A stretch of DNA of 64,000 nt from Thermoplasma sp. (lineage in GTDB: Archaea; Thermoplasmatota; Thermoplasmata; Thermoplasmatales; Thermoplasmataceae). The DNA is taken from assembly GCF_008709555.1 (NCBI RefSeq), contig NZ_VYIJ01000004.1:1-64000 (forward strand), read 5' to 3'. The translations under genes and the position numbers were made by a program. The notes under the pieces were generated by a model. That model saw only the letters and a program-made list of their open reading frames with translations. It searched no databases and was not told where the DNA came from. Positions 1-8,251 of the stretch are shown here, piece by piece (position 1 is the stretch's first letter; the number at the start of each line of letters is the position of its first letter).

Positions 1-214
1 ACATCCTCTTCAGTACGATGCTGCTTATTTCAGATCCATCGTAGCTGAGCTTGTTCACAGTATCGTCATGCTTCCTGAACTTCATGAGCGCCCAGAATGT
101 TACGAAGATGTTGACGTCGATCCCGTTAGCGACAGCACCGGATGTTATTACACCCGCTGCGGCTATCTTATCTATTGTTCCAGAGGCCAGAACAATCGAC
201 ATGGTCTTTGACAT
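1..214 (-). CDS. DsrE-like (peroxiredoxin-like) family protein, partial
   Basis: This gene runs off the left edge, so only the first 71 codons are visible. The translation begins MSKTMSIVLASGTIDKIAAA and continues with a region rich in small residues (GVITSGAVANGIDVNIFVTFWALM), which resembles the first beta-alpha-beta units of DsrE/DsrF-like sulfur-relay proteins often annotated as peroxiredoxin-family proteins. It is absent from the ORF track because it has no stop inside the window. The track ORF at 51-248 on the plus strand is its shadow. Function in the cell is not inferable beyond a possible sulfur or thiol role. Confidence 0.6.
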   Translation of the reverse strand, partial: MSKTMSIVLASGTIDKIAAAGVITSGAVANGIDVNIFVTFWALMKFRKHDDTVNKLSYDGSEISSIVLKRM

Positions 215-422
215 AAGTATCATATCGATATTGTTATTTCGTAAATAAAACTTATGTTTATAGCAGATTATTTCCAATATCAGTAATATAATAATGAATT
301 ACAGATGATTATAAATTATTATGTAATAATCAATAGTAATAATTATGCATCTTTTTAATTTATATTAACTGATTCCATAAGCAATATACCGATAATGGTC
401 AAATAATGCACATATAAATAAA

Positions 423-430
423 CTTATATA
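423..430 (+). promoter_or_regulatory. TATA box of the DUF981 gene
   Basis: CTTATATA sits about 33 bases before the ATG at 460, at the end of a very AT-rich divergent spacer (215-459). A GGTGAT Shine-Dalgarno-like motif lies just before the start codon. I see no RNA gene or other structure in the rest of the spacer. Confidence 0.5.
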
Positions 431-459
431 CGCATTTAGAATAGGGATTTGGTGATAAT

Positions 460-1044
460 ATGAGTGCAGAATTCATAGATTCATTGGCTGTAATGCTGCT
501 TGCGTTGGGAATGTCTACGGCCATTGGTGCAATGTACTTTCTCTTCTCAGCTCTTGGAAATGAGAAGAGAATTCAGGGCATACTTATGCCGGCGATTGGT
601 ATCGGGGTCTTTGATTTCCTCAGTGGTTTCATAATGTCTTTCACCTGGCCACTGCCGTCGAGTTACAACATGCTCTTCGGCGATCCATTGCTAGTGACGG
701 GCCTGATTCTGATCATGTCAGCATTCGCTTATTACAAACACTACGATCTCTCCTCCGTATCTATTCTGCTGTTCTTCCTAGGCATATACGTTCTCATAGA
801 GGCGGTTGGCATAGTGAACTACCATCTGGAATCAGGCGACAACCTCCTAGCTGCAATGGGATTATATATAGTGGATGGAATAGGTGCTCTGATCTCACCG
901 ATAATGTTCATAGATCCTAAGAAGGGCAAGCTAGCCTACATGGTCGAGGCGGTTATACTCATAATAGGTACGATCATAGCGCTGTTTATCGGATACACCG
1001 CCATATATGGCCACCTGCTAGACTTCATAAAATATTTCCCATAA
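460..1044 (+). CDS. DUF981 family polytopic membrane protein
   Basis: The 194-residue protein has about six hydrophobic segments and almost no soluble part. The block SFTWPLPSSYNMLFGDPLL at about residues 60-78 is the hallmark of DUF981, a family of unknown function seen in thermoacidophilic archaea and some bacteria. The length fits the family. The start is supported by a GGTGAT motif 5 bases upstream and a TATA box. It is divergent from the partial DsrE-like gene and is followed convergently by a winged-helix regulator, whose stop lies 3 bases away. No substrate or activity can be assigned. Confidence 0.8.
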   Translation: MSAEFIDSLAVMLLALGMSTAIGAMYFLFSALGNEKRIQGILMPAIGIGVFDFLSGFIMSFTWPLPSSYNMLFGDPLLVTGLILIMSAFAYYKHYDLSSVSILLFFLGIYVLIEAVGIVNYHLESGDNLLAAMGLYIVDGIGALISPIMFIDPKKGKLAYMVEAVILIIGTIIALFIGYTAIYGHLLDFIKYFP

Positions 1045-1047
1045 AGA

Positions 1048-1353
1048 TCATTTTTTCTCTTTGAATTTATTTATTATTTCCAATTTATCTATGAAGTTTG
1101 GATTTATATAATATATCTTCCCGTATCTGTCACCTTTTGATATCAGTACTCCGTTATCTTCCAATATGCGAATATGATGCTCCGACGTCCTGTAATTTAT
1201 ACCCAGAGAAACGCTTATTTGGTTCAGATTTGATGGCTTTTCTTTGATATGTTCCACTATGCGTAATCGCATAGAACCTCCTCTGGTTCCAAAAAACAGC
1301 CACCAGATGAGACGCCTGTATTCATCGTAATATTCGGAATCTGAAGCCAACAT
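1048..1353 (-). CDS. Small winged-helix (ArsR-like) transcriptional regulator
   Basis: This 101-residue protein holds one winged-helix DNA-binding domain: MRLRIVEHIKEKPSNLNQISVSLGINYRTSEHHIRIL is a typical helix-turn-helix with the recognition helix near YRTSEHHIRIL, followed by a wing (GKIYYINPNF). An ArsR or PadR-like single-domain regulator is the best description. No metal-binding cysteines are visible, so the signal is unknown. It converges on the DUF981 gene. Similar one-domain regulators are common in Thermoplasma. Confidence 0.75.
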   Translation of the reverse strand: MLASDSEYYDEYRRLIWWLFFGTRGGSMRLRIVEHIKEKPSNLNQISVSLGINYRTSEHHIRILEDNGVLISKGDRYGKIYYINPNFIDKLEIINKFKEKK

Positions 1354-1922
1354 TTACAGATAAGATAAATGTATATAAATATGAAATATTATGAGCCATC
1401 GCTCAAATGATGTGCTCCTCGTGCTAAAGCATCTTAACCTCCACATTTGCTTTTTTTCCACCCACTCCTCATCGCCTGGGATCGTTTTGCAGGACCATTT
1501 CAAATCAGACATGGGATGGTTATTCAGCGTTAGCATCCTGCATGCCTTTCAAGAAAAAGGCATATCCACAGGCCTTGCCACGGTCCTATCAATATCGTTT
1601 CGAAGGTTTACTCTTCCAGCGCAATTCATATCCTTTCTGAAAGTCGAAGATTATTTGCTCATCTTTTTGTAAACACCTATTTTTGTGAAACCGATGCGAG
1701 AAATTGCTTTGATCGAAATCCTTAGGACTGAAAATTTGGGATATATCTAAGATCTACATATTCCCCTGTGCAATTTACTCTTTGCTATAAATGGGTCATA
1801 GATCCGAACGCCGTATATTCTTAATAATGTTTCCTGATCGGAAAGATCAACGGCTAATGTAGAAACGATGACGATAAAAGCACTAAGCTTAATAAGACAC
1901 AATTCCATGAAAGATAGTAATT
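1354..1922. other. 569-base spacer without a convincing gene
   Basis: Both strands carry only short ORFs (1391-1672 plus, 1354-1536 minus) without recognisable domains. The minus strand shows short plausible peptide stretches in different frames separated by stops, which might be remnants of a decayed gene, but I cannot name one. A TATA-like element CTTAATAAG near 1888 probably drives the gene that starts at 1923. Confidence 0.4.
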
Positions 1923-2372
1923 ATGTCTCTAATTGTAACAGACATATTGAAATATTACGAACCCGAAATAAATGATGATCGCATCTCAAAGCTCTATATA
2001 ACCACATCCAGGAAAGTTCTGGGGCAGGCCTACAGTCTCCAGAACAAGATGATGGTCGTTGGAAAACTCCTGGATGTTGCAATAGTTCCTGACAAAGAGA
2101 AGATAACAGAAACTGCAGTTCCAGGTAGAGACAGACTGATCGGAACAAAGCTGGAGGCCTATTTTTTCACTGCAAATGGAAGCGATAGGGATTATCTCTT
2201 CTTCTCCTCGAAGTTCAGTCATATCCTGACAGAATATGCCATATTTGCTGAGGAATATGAAGTCAAGGTTGAGTTCATCTATGTGCAGAAAAAGATAGGA
2301 AAGATAAAACTGTACACGAAAGGTACAGTCATGGACAGTTACAGATCACAGGAGAGTGAGAGTGTTGGATGA
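1923..2372 (+). CDS. Conserved-looking hypothetical protein upstream of the Vps4-like ATPase
   Basis: The 149-residue product is soluble, mixed alpha/beta, with no motif I recognise. Its end overlaps the start of the AAA ATPase gene, so the two are very likely co-transcribed and translationally coupled. That makes it a candidate partner or regulator of the ATPase. A TATA-like element about 30 bases upstream and a start ATG at 1923 support the called start. The minus-strand ORFs here are shadows. Confidence 0.6.
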   Translation: MSLIVTDILKYYEPEINDDRISKLYITTSRKVLGQAYSLQNKMMVVGKLLDVAIVPDKEKITETAVPGRDRLIGTKLEAYFFTANGSDRDYLFFSSKFSHILTEYAIFAEEYEVKVEFIYVQKKIGKIKLYTKGTVMDSYRSQESESVG

Positions 2373-3483
2373 GGCAAGCGAGAAGATAGACAAGGCCACG
2401 AAATTGCTCCAGGGAGGCATGAAGGAGGAATCTCTGGGCCACAGGGACAAGGCAAAGGAATATTATTTTGCGGCTTACAGGCTCATGCTTGAGGCTGCCA
2501 ACGCATCACCTCCAGATCTTAAGAAGAAGAGACTTGATCAGTGCAATATAATTCTCAGCGCCTACCAAAGGGTCAACGATAACGTTCAGGCCAACCCGGA
2601 ATCAAGAGAAAACGATAGTATATCAGAAGGTGAAGCCCTACTGGAGGAGATCGGCCTCGAAAAACCAGAAATACCCAGGGTTACGTTTGAGGATGTTGCA
2701 GGACTGGATGAAGTAAAGAATGAGATCCTGGGCAAGATCGTATATCCCATGAAATTCAAGGAGCTTTCCCAGGAATACAACATTCAGTTCGGTGGTGGAA
2801 TGCTCCTCTATGGGCCACCTGGAACCGGAAAAACATTCATAGTCAAAGCCATAGCGAATGAGGTCAGAGCGAGATTCATAAATGTGAATCCAGCTAGCCT
2901 CTACAGCCAGTGGTTCGGAATGTTCGAAAAAAACATATCGAAGCTGTTCAGGGCTGCAGCGCTTCTATCCCCAGCCATAATCTTCTTTGACGAGATTGAC
3001 GCACTTGTGCCCAAAAGAGATACTTCAAATTCGGACGCCGCAAAACGGGGTGTTGCGCAGTTGCTCAACGAGGTTGGAGGTATAAATTCTCAGAAGAACA
3101 AGAACCTCTTCATAATAGCCGCCACAAACAATCCATGGGAGATAGACGAGGCAATGCTTCGGCCCGGAAGATTCGATATAAAGGTATACGTTCCCCCACC
3201 GGACATCGTAGCGAGAAAGAAGATATTTCAGCTCAACATGGCCAAGGTGAAACAGGCCGGCAGTATTGATTATGACCTGCTCGCCCAACAAACAGAAGGC
3301 TACAGTGGTGCGGATATTGAGTTCATATGTAAGAAGGCAAGTCAGAATGTCTTCATGGAGGCAGTGAAATCTGGAAAACAGAGACAGGTCGAGACGAAGG
3401 ACCTTCTGGATGTCATAGGGAGCATAAGACCATCAATTGATGCCGATCTGCTCTCAAAATACAGGGAGTTTGCAGGTATTTGA
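2356..3483 (+). CDS. Vps4/katanin-like AAA ATPase with MIT-like N-terminal domain (CdvC-like)
   Basis: Residues about 1-75 form a helical region (EASEKIDKATKLLQGG...DKAKEYYFAAYRLMLEAA) that looks like a three-helix MIT domain. Residues about 110-340 are one AAA module: VTFEDVAGLDEVKNEI, Walker A GPPGTGKT, Walker B IIFFDEID, sensor AATNNP, and arginine finger region MLRPGRFD. A single AAA module with this architecture is the Vps4/katanin/spastin type, and in archaea the CdvC division ATPase. The GTG at 2356 is the track start, but a GGAG motif at 2351-2354 fits the in-frame GTG at 2362 better. The family disassembles ESCRT-III filaments. An ESCRT-III-like gene lies at 8252-8893. Confidence 0.85.
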   Translation: MRVLDEASEKIDKATKLLQGGMKEESLGHRDKAKEYYFAAYRLMLEAANASPPDLKKKRLDQCNIILSAYQRVNDNVQANPESRENDSISEGEALLEEIGLEKPEIPRVTFEDVAGLDEVKNEILGKIVYPMKFKELSQEYNIQFGGGMLLYGPPGTGKTFIVKAIANEVRARFINVNPASLYSQWFGMFEKNISKLFRAAALLSPAIIFFDEIDALVPKRDTSNSDAAKRGVAQLLNEVGGINSQKNKNLFIIAATNNPWEIDEAMLRPGRFDIKVYVPPPDIVARKKIFQLNMAKVKQAGSIDYDLLAQQTEGYSGADIEFICKKASQNVFMEAVKSGKQRQVETKDLLDVIGSIRPSIDADLLSKYREFAGI

Positions 3484-3552
3484 CGACGGGGATTGAGATG
3501 CGTTCGCTGTTCAAAAAATTAAATTATCAATAGCTGCAGGTCGTTATTCCGC

Positions 3553-4020
3553 TTACGCCACAGAAAAACCTTCATCATCCTTTTTCAAGAGACCTGAATA
3601 AACTCCCCACTCTATCAGTATGACCTCAAGATCATGTGTACCGGATGGTGAATTGAAGGTCTGCACACCTTCCTCATTCAGAGATTGCATGAGCTGATCC
3701 AGATCGAAGCGACGGAGCCTCAGTGCTGTTTTGAACGGTTCGATATTCTTCAAGGATTCCCTTATTATCTCTTTCCGCCTCCTTATGCCCGATCGGACGT
3801 ATTCTCTCCCCTTATCCGTTATTATTATGTCCCCAGATTCTGCAGAAACGAACCCGAGATTTGATGCGGTGTACACTATGGGCATAAGGTCGTCTATATC
3901 CACCTCCATCTCCTTTTCAAGCCTGTAAAGATCGGTCTTACCTTCAAATATATTATTCATAACATACAATAATCCAACGAGATCGGCTATCCTTGCGTTG
4001 GGATCAACGACTTCGGTCAT
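3553..4020 (-). CDS. Stand-alone AAA-associated C-terminal domain protein of a NitT/TauT-type ABC transporter
   Basis: The 155-residue protein matches the C-terminal AAA-associated domain that is usually fused to the ATPase of nitrate/sulfonate-type ABC importers (NARIADLVGLLYVMNNIFEGKTDLYRLEKEMEVDIDDLMPIV, then a winged-helix-like region). Here it is a separate gene, last in the order ATPase-permease-this gene, 73 bases after the permease. That suggests a regulatory subunit acting on the ATPase. No DNA-binding role can be claimed. The track ORFs on the plus strand are shadows. Confidence 0.75.
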   Translation of the reverse strand: MTEVVDPNARIADLVGLLYVMNNIFEGKTDLYRLEKEMEVDIDDLMPIVYTASNLGFVSAESGDIIITDKGREYVRSGIRRRKEIIRESLKNIEPFKTALRLRRFDLDQLMQSLNEEGVQTFNSPSGTHDLEVILIEWGVYSGLLKKDDEGFSVA

Positions 4021-4093
4021 CGTCAGTTAATGCAATGCATAATATTAAAAGTGTTCTATCTGAGGATTTATCCGGGAAGGAGAACTCGCATTA

Positions 4094-5719
4094 TCAAGCT
4101 GCAAATACTCCCTCCTCCGCCACATACCTTTTCCTGGCAAGATCCATCATCCTCCTTGTGAAGAGTATGGAATATATGGCAACAACTATACCGAAGATGA
4201 ATGATCCCCATCCAGCCAGTGCTATATTCCCTGTATTTGTCTGAACATCTATGAATTTCATGAGACCAAAATGTACCTCGAGACTTCTTCCGGCAACTAT
4301 GTCTGGCCAGTATTCCCCTATCATCAGGCCACCCCACGCGCTGTTTATCGTGGACGATATGCCGGAGATCAGGTATGGAAATGTTCCTGGCAGTATTATA
4401 CTGCGCATCCTGCTGAAATAACCCATATTCAAGTTCTTCATTACCTCAAAATACTCGGCCGGAAGGGCCTTAACGCCCATCCAGAATGAATAGAATATGT
4501 AGTAGAATGTGCTGACAAATCCCAGAGAAAGAACATAAAACTCATCTGTGAATGCACCCAGTACTGAATGTATGGCTGTGAAACTGGCCGCAAATATGAA
4601 CGGTAAGTATATGGGTGGCGGATAGGCACTGAGCGCCTGTATTATCGGAACGCCAATTCCCTCGGCGCGCGAATGCATCGCCAGATAATATCCAAGGAAT
4701 ATGGCTATCACGAAGGATATCGCCAGTATTACTCCGACCCTAAGATAGTCATAGAGCAGATAAAGGACAATCCTTGGCGTAATACTGAAAAGCCTTCCCC
4801 ATTCCGAATGTGGCACCGAGATGATCAGATCCACGCTGGAATACAGTATTAAGCCCAGGATGATCACGCCTATGGCTATGCTGGTATACCTGCTGATCTT
4901 TTCCTTGCGGATCTCGTGCTTCTCGAATACCTCTGGTGGCCTTGAAATGGCCCTGGATCTGTAATATCCTGCTAGCCTTGAAAGTGGATTTCTGGCCACG
5001 ACGGATAATAGCCTTGTTGTCTGCTTGACGTTAAGACGCCCCCTTCTTATGATCGGAGCATCTGTATCGACGGTATACTTCGACACCGCATACCTGCTGA
5101 ATTCCCTAAGCCCAATTATTATAAGTATAATAACCACGGCGAGTATCGCAAGATCAATGTATATTAGCCGTGTCTGGCCGCTGGCCACCAGGGAGTCCAG
5201 AACAGTGCCTATGCCGAATGTCTGGTACGTGTGTATTCCCACGCTGAAGACCTCGCTCACCGTGATGTAGAAAAAGCCGTCAGATACACTCGGGAATAGG
5301 TTTGCTGCTATCCTCGGATAGGAAAACGGTATGAAAATTCGTCTCATCTTTGTCAGGAACGACATCTGATAATTCTCCGCGACCTCCAGCATCTCACGCG
5401 GTACAGTCTTGAATGCCTGATATTCTCCTATCCATATGTTCCAGACAACAGCGGTAAAGACAAGGAAATCCGCTGCCATCTCGACTCCAAGTGGACCACC
5501 GATCCTTGTGACGAATATTATGAGAACTATTGGAAAAAATGATATAACTGGAACCGACTCGAAAACCTCTATAAGAGATATGTAAATATTCTCGAAAATT
5601 TTCCCCTTTATAGCAGCATATGCCAGGAACCAACCGGTGAATATTGAAATGAGTATGAGACCAAGCACGCGACCTGCAGTGGCAAGTGTTGCAAGGGTGA
5701 TGAGGAGGATCTCATTCAT
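4094..5719 (-). CDS. ABC transporter permease, two fused transmembrane domains (NitT/TauT type)
   Basis: The 541-residue protein contains two binding-protein-dependent permease domains in tandem. Each has an EAA loop: EMLEVAENYQMSF with FIPFSYPRI in the first half, and EYFEVMKNLNMGY with ILPGTFPYLI in the second. A hydrophilic linker with several basic residues separates the halves. Fusion means one polypeptide supplies both permease subunits. The start ATGA overlaps the ATPase stop. The relatives import oxyanions, sulfonates or thiamine precursors, but no substrate-binding protein gene lies nearby, so the substrate is unknown. Confidence 0.85.
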   Translation of the reverse strand: MNEILLITLATLATAGRVLGLILISIFTGWFLAYAAIKGKIFENIYISLIEVFESVPVISFFPIVLIIFVTRIGGPLGVEMAADFLVFTAVVWNIWIGEYQAFKTVPREMLEVAENYQMSFLTKMRRIFIPFSYPRIAANLFPSVSDGFFYITVSEVFSVGIHTYQTFGIGTVLDSLVASGQTRLIYIDLAILAVVIILIIIGLREFSRYAVSKYTVDTDAPIIRRGRLNVKQTTRLLSVVARNPLSRLAGYYRSRAISRPPEVFEKHEIRKEKISRYTSIAIGVIILGLILYSSVDLIISVPHSEWGRLFSITPRIVLYLLYDYLRVGVILAISFVIAIFLGYYLAMHSRAEGIGVPIIQALSAYPPPIYLPFIFAASFTAIHSVLGAFTDEFYVLSLGFVSTFYYIFYSFWMGVKALPAEYFEVMKNLNMGYFSRMRSIILPGTFPYLISGISSTINSAWGGLMIGEYWPDIVAGRSLEVHFGLMKFIDVQTNTGNIALAGWGSFIFGIVVAIYSILFTRRMMDLARKRYVAEEGVFAA

Positions 5720-6528
5720 AGCTTCTTCACCTTCGGTGGTGTGAGATAGTTGTATAGGGCATCGAGTATCTGGTTGAATTCCTCGCTCCTCGGATTCCTT
5801 GGCCTTGGCAGATCCACATGAACCTTCCCCACAACGGTAGCAGGAACATTGTTAAGCACGTATATCTCATCGGCAAGTTCCACCACCTCGGTCAGGTTAT
5901 GAGATACCAGAACCACGCCCTTCAGAGGAGTGTCCGGACTGAACAGTATATTGTAAATATCCTGCCTGAGGCCTTCAGCTGTCAATTCATCGAGATGCGC
6001 AAATGGCTCATCCATCAGAAACACAAGTGGGCTTGCGGCAAGTGCACGTGCTATTGCAACTCTCTGCCTCATGCCGCCGCTCATCTCCTTTGGATACAGA
6101 TCTTCGAAACCCTGCAACCCGACCATCTCAAGTGCATTTCTGGCAGCCTTCTCAGCCTCTTCATCCGAAACGTTTCTGACCTTGAGCGAAAGCATAACAT
6201 TCTCCAGGGCGGTCAACCACGGAAACGTCACTATGGACTGATGTATCAGTATTATATCTGGCGTCGGCCTTATTATTGGCTTTCCGAACAGATATACAGA
6301 TCCGCGGTCAGGTTTCAGAAAACCTCCGAGGATCCTCAGGAGAGTTGATTTGCCTATGCCGGATGGGCCGACTATGGCAACAAACTCGTTTTGACCGACA
6401 TCGATGTTGATATTTTCAAATACCTTGTACCCATTTTCATAGGAAAAATCAATACCTACGGCACTGAGAACATACTGGGCAGCTCTGGCTCGTTGCATTG
6501 CGTTATCTTTAATGAGATCCTCGTCCAT
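5716..6528 (-). CDS. ABC transporter ATP-binding protein (NitT/TauT type)
   Basis: This is a complete nucleotide-binding domain: Walker A GPSGIGKST, signature MSGGMRQRVAIARAL, Walker B VFLMDEPFAHLD, and the switch histidine in VLVSHNLTEV. It powers the permease encoded next, overlapping by four bases. I prefer the ATG at 6528 over the GTG at 6537 because AGGTGAT lies 5-6 bases before it. The C-terminal regulatory domain often attached to this family is missing and is encoded separately at 3553-4020. A TATA box near 6640 implies a leader of roughly 110 bases. Confidence 0.85.
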   Translation of the reverse strand: MDEDLIKDNAMQRARAAQYVLSAVGIDFSYENGYKVFENINIDVGQNEFVAIVGPSGIGKSTLLRILGGFLKPDRGSVYLFGKPIIRPTPDIILIHQSIVTFPWLTALENVMLSLKVRNVSDEEAEKAARNALEMVGLQGFEDLYPKEMSGGMRQRVAIARALAASPLVFLMDEPFAHLDELTAEGLRQDIYNILFSPDTPLKGVVLVSHNLTEVVELADEIYVLNNVPATVVGKVHVDLPRPRNPRSEEFNQILDALYNYLTPPKVKKL

Positions 6529-6672
6529 GGATATCACCTGATGGGACAGTGAATCTCCCCGATCATGAGCCCAGATTTCCAGTGCAGAGATCTCAGTTTC
6601 TTCTCACGGGGCAATCACCGTAAAGCCCGATTCCTAGAACATATATAAACACTGTTTTACACGTTATTATCT

Positions 6673-7647
6673 TTATTTTAAGAACTTCGATAAAAGCATG
6701 ATATCGTTGACAACGGCACCTGCAGTTTCATATGGACCATCATATACATCACCTACATTAACAGTGCCATTGTTATCCGTAGTTATCTGATAGCCAAGTC
6801 CATCCATGCCTATTCCTTTCAGGAAATCGTTTTCTGGTAGAGAGACAATTCTGGATACTGCTACGGGTCTTCCGTCATCAGAGTAAACCTCGGTTATAAG
6901 GCGATCATTTATGCCATAAGCCTTTTCTTCAACACCAGTATATTTAATGTCTCTGAGCATGTATTCCGTGCCGAATATATGATTTACAAGTATGACGCTC
7001 TTCCTTGCGGCATCCAGGCCCATTAGGTCGTCCTGTGGATTTCTCTCCGCTATTCCCTTATTGATGGCCTCTTCAACGACATCCCTGAGAGTCCTTCCAG
7101 CGGCCATATTTCTTATGACGTAGTTGATAGTGGAGCTCACGATTCCCCTGAAACGGCTGATCTTTGAGGGCAACACGGAATAGTCAAGGACACTGAACAG
7201 AGGAACGCCGCCGGCCACCGTGGCTTCATACCTTATGGCCTTTGAATTTGATCTTGCAGATTCCATTATATCATGCCATCTGTTGGCCAACCCTGATTTG
7301 TTTGCCGTGACGACATTCATTCCGCTTTCGAACGCCATACGATAGAGATCCGATTCTCTTATACCGTCTCTTGAAGCGGGTGTGCAGTCCACAAGCACAT
7401 CCGCATGCTCTCCGAGGAGATCTTCCGGACCTGAAAAATCTTTATTGGACAGCCTTCCGGCCTTCTCTTTTGATTCTATGATATGCAGGATATCCAGATC
7501 CTGACCGGCTACGTAGCTCCTTGAATCGGATACGCCTACAACTCTTATCCCACCATTTGAACTCCGATGATTATTGATCTGTATGATCTTGAGAACGTTC
7601 AGACCGACATTTCCAGTACCAATGAGTATTATTCGTGTCTCCTTCAT
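6673..7647 (-). CDS. hom: Homoserine dehydrogenase
   Basis: The enzyme reduces aspartate semialdehyde to homoserine in threonine and methionine synthesis. Visible motifs are the N-terminal nucleotide-binding loop IGTGNVG, DCTPASRDG, the VTANKSGLA segment with the catalytic lysine, EATVAGGVPL, and the substrate-binding region GLDAARKSVILVN. Its 324 residues match the short, ACT-domain-free archaeal form, so feedback regulation through an ACT domain is absent. A TATA box (CTTTTATAG) about 27 bases before the ATG suggests a leaderless message. It is a single-gene unit between the ABC operon and a small membrane protein gene. Confidence 0.9.
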   Translation of the reverse strand: MKETRIILIGTGNVGLNVLKIIQINNHRSSNGGIRVVGVSDSRSYVAGQDLDILHIIESKEKAGRLSNKDFSGPEDLLGEHADVLVDCTPASRDGIRESDLYRMAFESGMNVVTANKSGLANRWHDIMESARSNSKAIRYEATVAGGVPLFSVLDYSVLPSKISRFRGIVSSTINYVIRNMAAGRTLRDVVEEAINKGIAERNPQDDLMGLDAARKSVILVNHIFGTEYMLRDIKYTGVEEKAYGINDRLITEVYSDDGRPVAVSRIVSLPENDFLKGIGMDGLGYQITTDNNGTVNVGDVYDGPYETAGAVVNDIMLLSKFLK

Positions 7648-7790
7648 TCTGTTGATAAATGGCGTGGATCTATAAAAGCTTCAACATGAGCCAGAAAATG
7701 AGATTAAGCCTACTGGGTGGTTTTTTATGTATTTGAAATTTAAAGAAAAACCATGGAAAAAGGCTCACCGGTCGGTCACATATGCAACAA

Positions 7791-7798
7791 ATTTAAAT
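7791..7798 (+). promoter_or_regulatory. TATA box fixing the start of the 7822 gene
   Basis: ATTTAAAT is centred about 27 bases before the ATG at 7822, the spacing expected for a leaderless archaeal transcript. It lies inside the longer ORF that starts at 7753, so the first 23 residues of that ORF are probably not translated. Confidence 0.6.
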
Positions 7799-7821
7799 AC
7801 GTGCTTTATGTTAATCATCCA

Positions 7822-8130
7822 ATGGTTGAATTAACGGGCTACATCCTTTTGATTGTTGCCCTGATAGATGGCCTGCTGTTCGGGCTTGCGATCAAGAAAG
7901 GCGTGACATCTTTCATACTAATAGTGATCGCACTGATCCTGTCTACGTACGTTGGCTTTTCGTTCGCTCCGCACGTGTCAATAACGAACATGACTGCAAG
8001 GCTCCTGCCATACGTCAAGAGTTATGCAGCTCAGATAACCAACGATATCTCAATAGGCTTCGGTGGATCTCTGTCGCTCACGGTGATCCTTTTCCTGATA
8101 GGGCTGGCCGTAGGGCTCTGGAAGGGATGA
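7822..8130 (+). CDS. Small membrane protein of unknown function
   Basis: From the ATG at 7822 the product is 102 residues with about three hydrophobic segments (ELTGYILLIVALIDGLLFGLAI, SFILIVIALILSTYVGFSFA, and LSLTVILFLIGLAVGLW at the end). I do not recognise a family. The internal start is preferred because a TATA box overlaps the beginning of the longer track ORF. It converges with the ESCRT-III-like gene, 121 bases away, so it is a positional neighbour of that gene but not in its operon. Confidence 0.6.
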   Translation: MVELTGYILLIVALIDGLLFGLAIKKGVTSFILIVIALILSTYVGFSFAPHVSITNMTARLLPYVKSYAAQITNDISIGFGGSLSLTVILFLIGLAVGLWKG

Positions 8131-8251
8131 ATGCCTCACAAAAAAGATGTGTTCGATGACTGGATTCTTCATCCATAGTTTATATTTTTAAAAGTTATTA
8201 TATATCTCATATGGATGTGATCCAGAAATAGGTTTTGATGGATAAAATGAT

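Noticed and set aside
51-248. Plus-strand ORF in the track.
   Set aside because: Shadow of the partial DsrE-like gene on the other strand.
801-840. GTGAACTACC resembling a TnpB right end.
   Set aside because: It lies inside the DUF981 coding sequence with no hairpin or partner.
6538-6672. Possible TPP riboswitch in the leader of the ABC operon (CTGAGA and TGATCGGGG elements).
   Set aside because: The conserved TAATxCCxGCGTAGGGA block and proper P2 pairing are missing.
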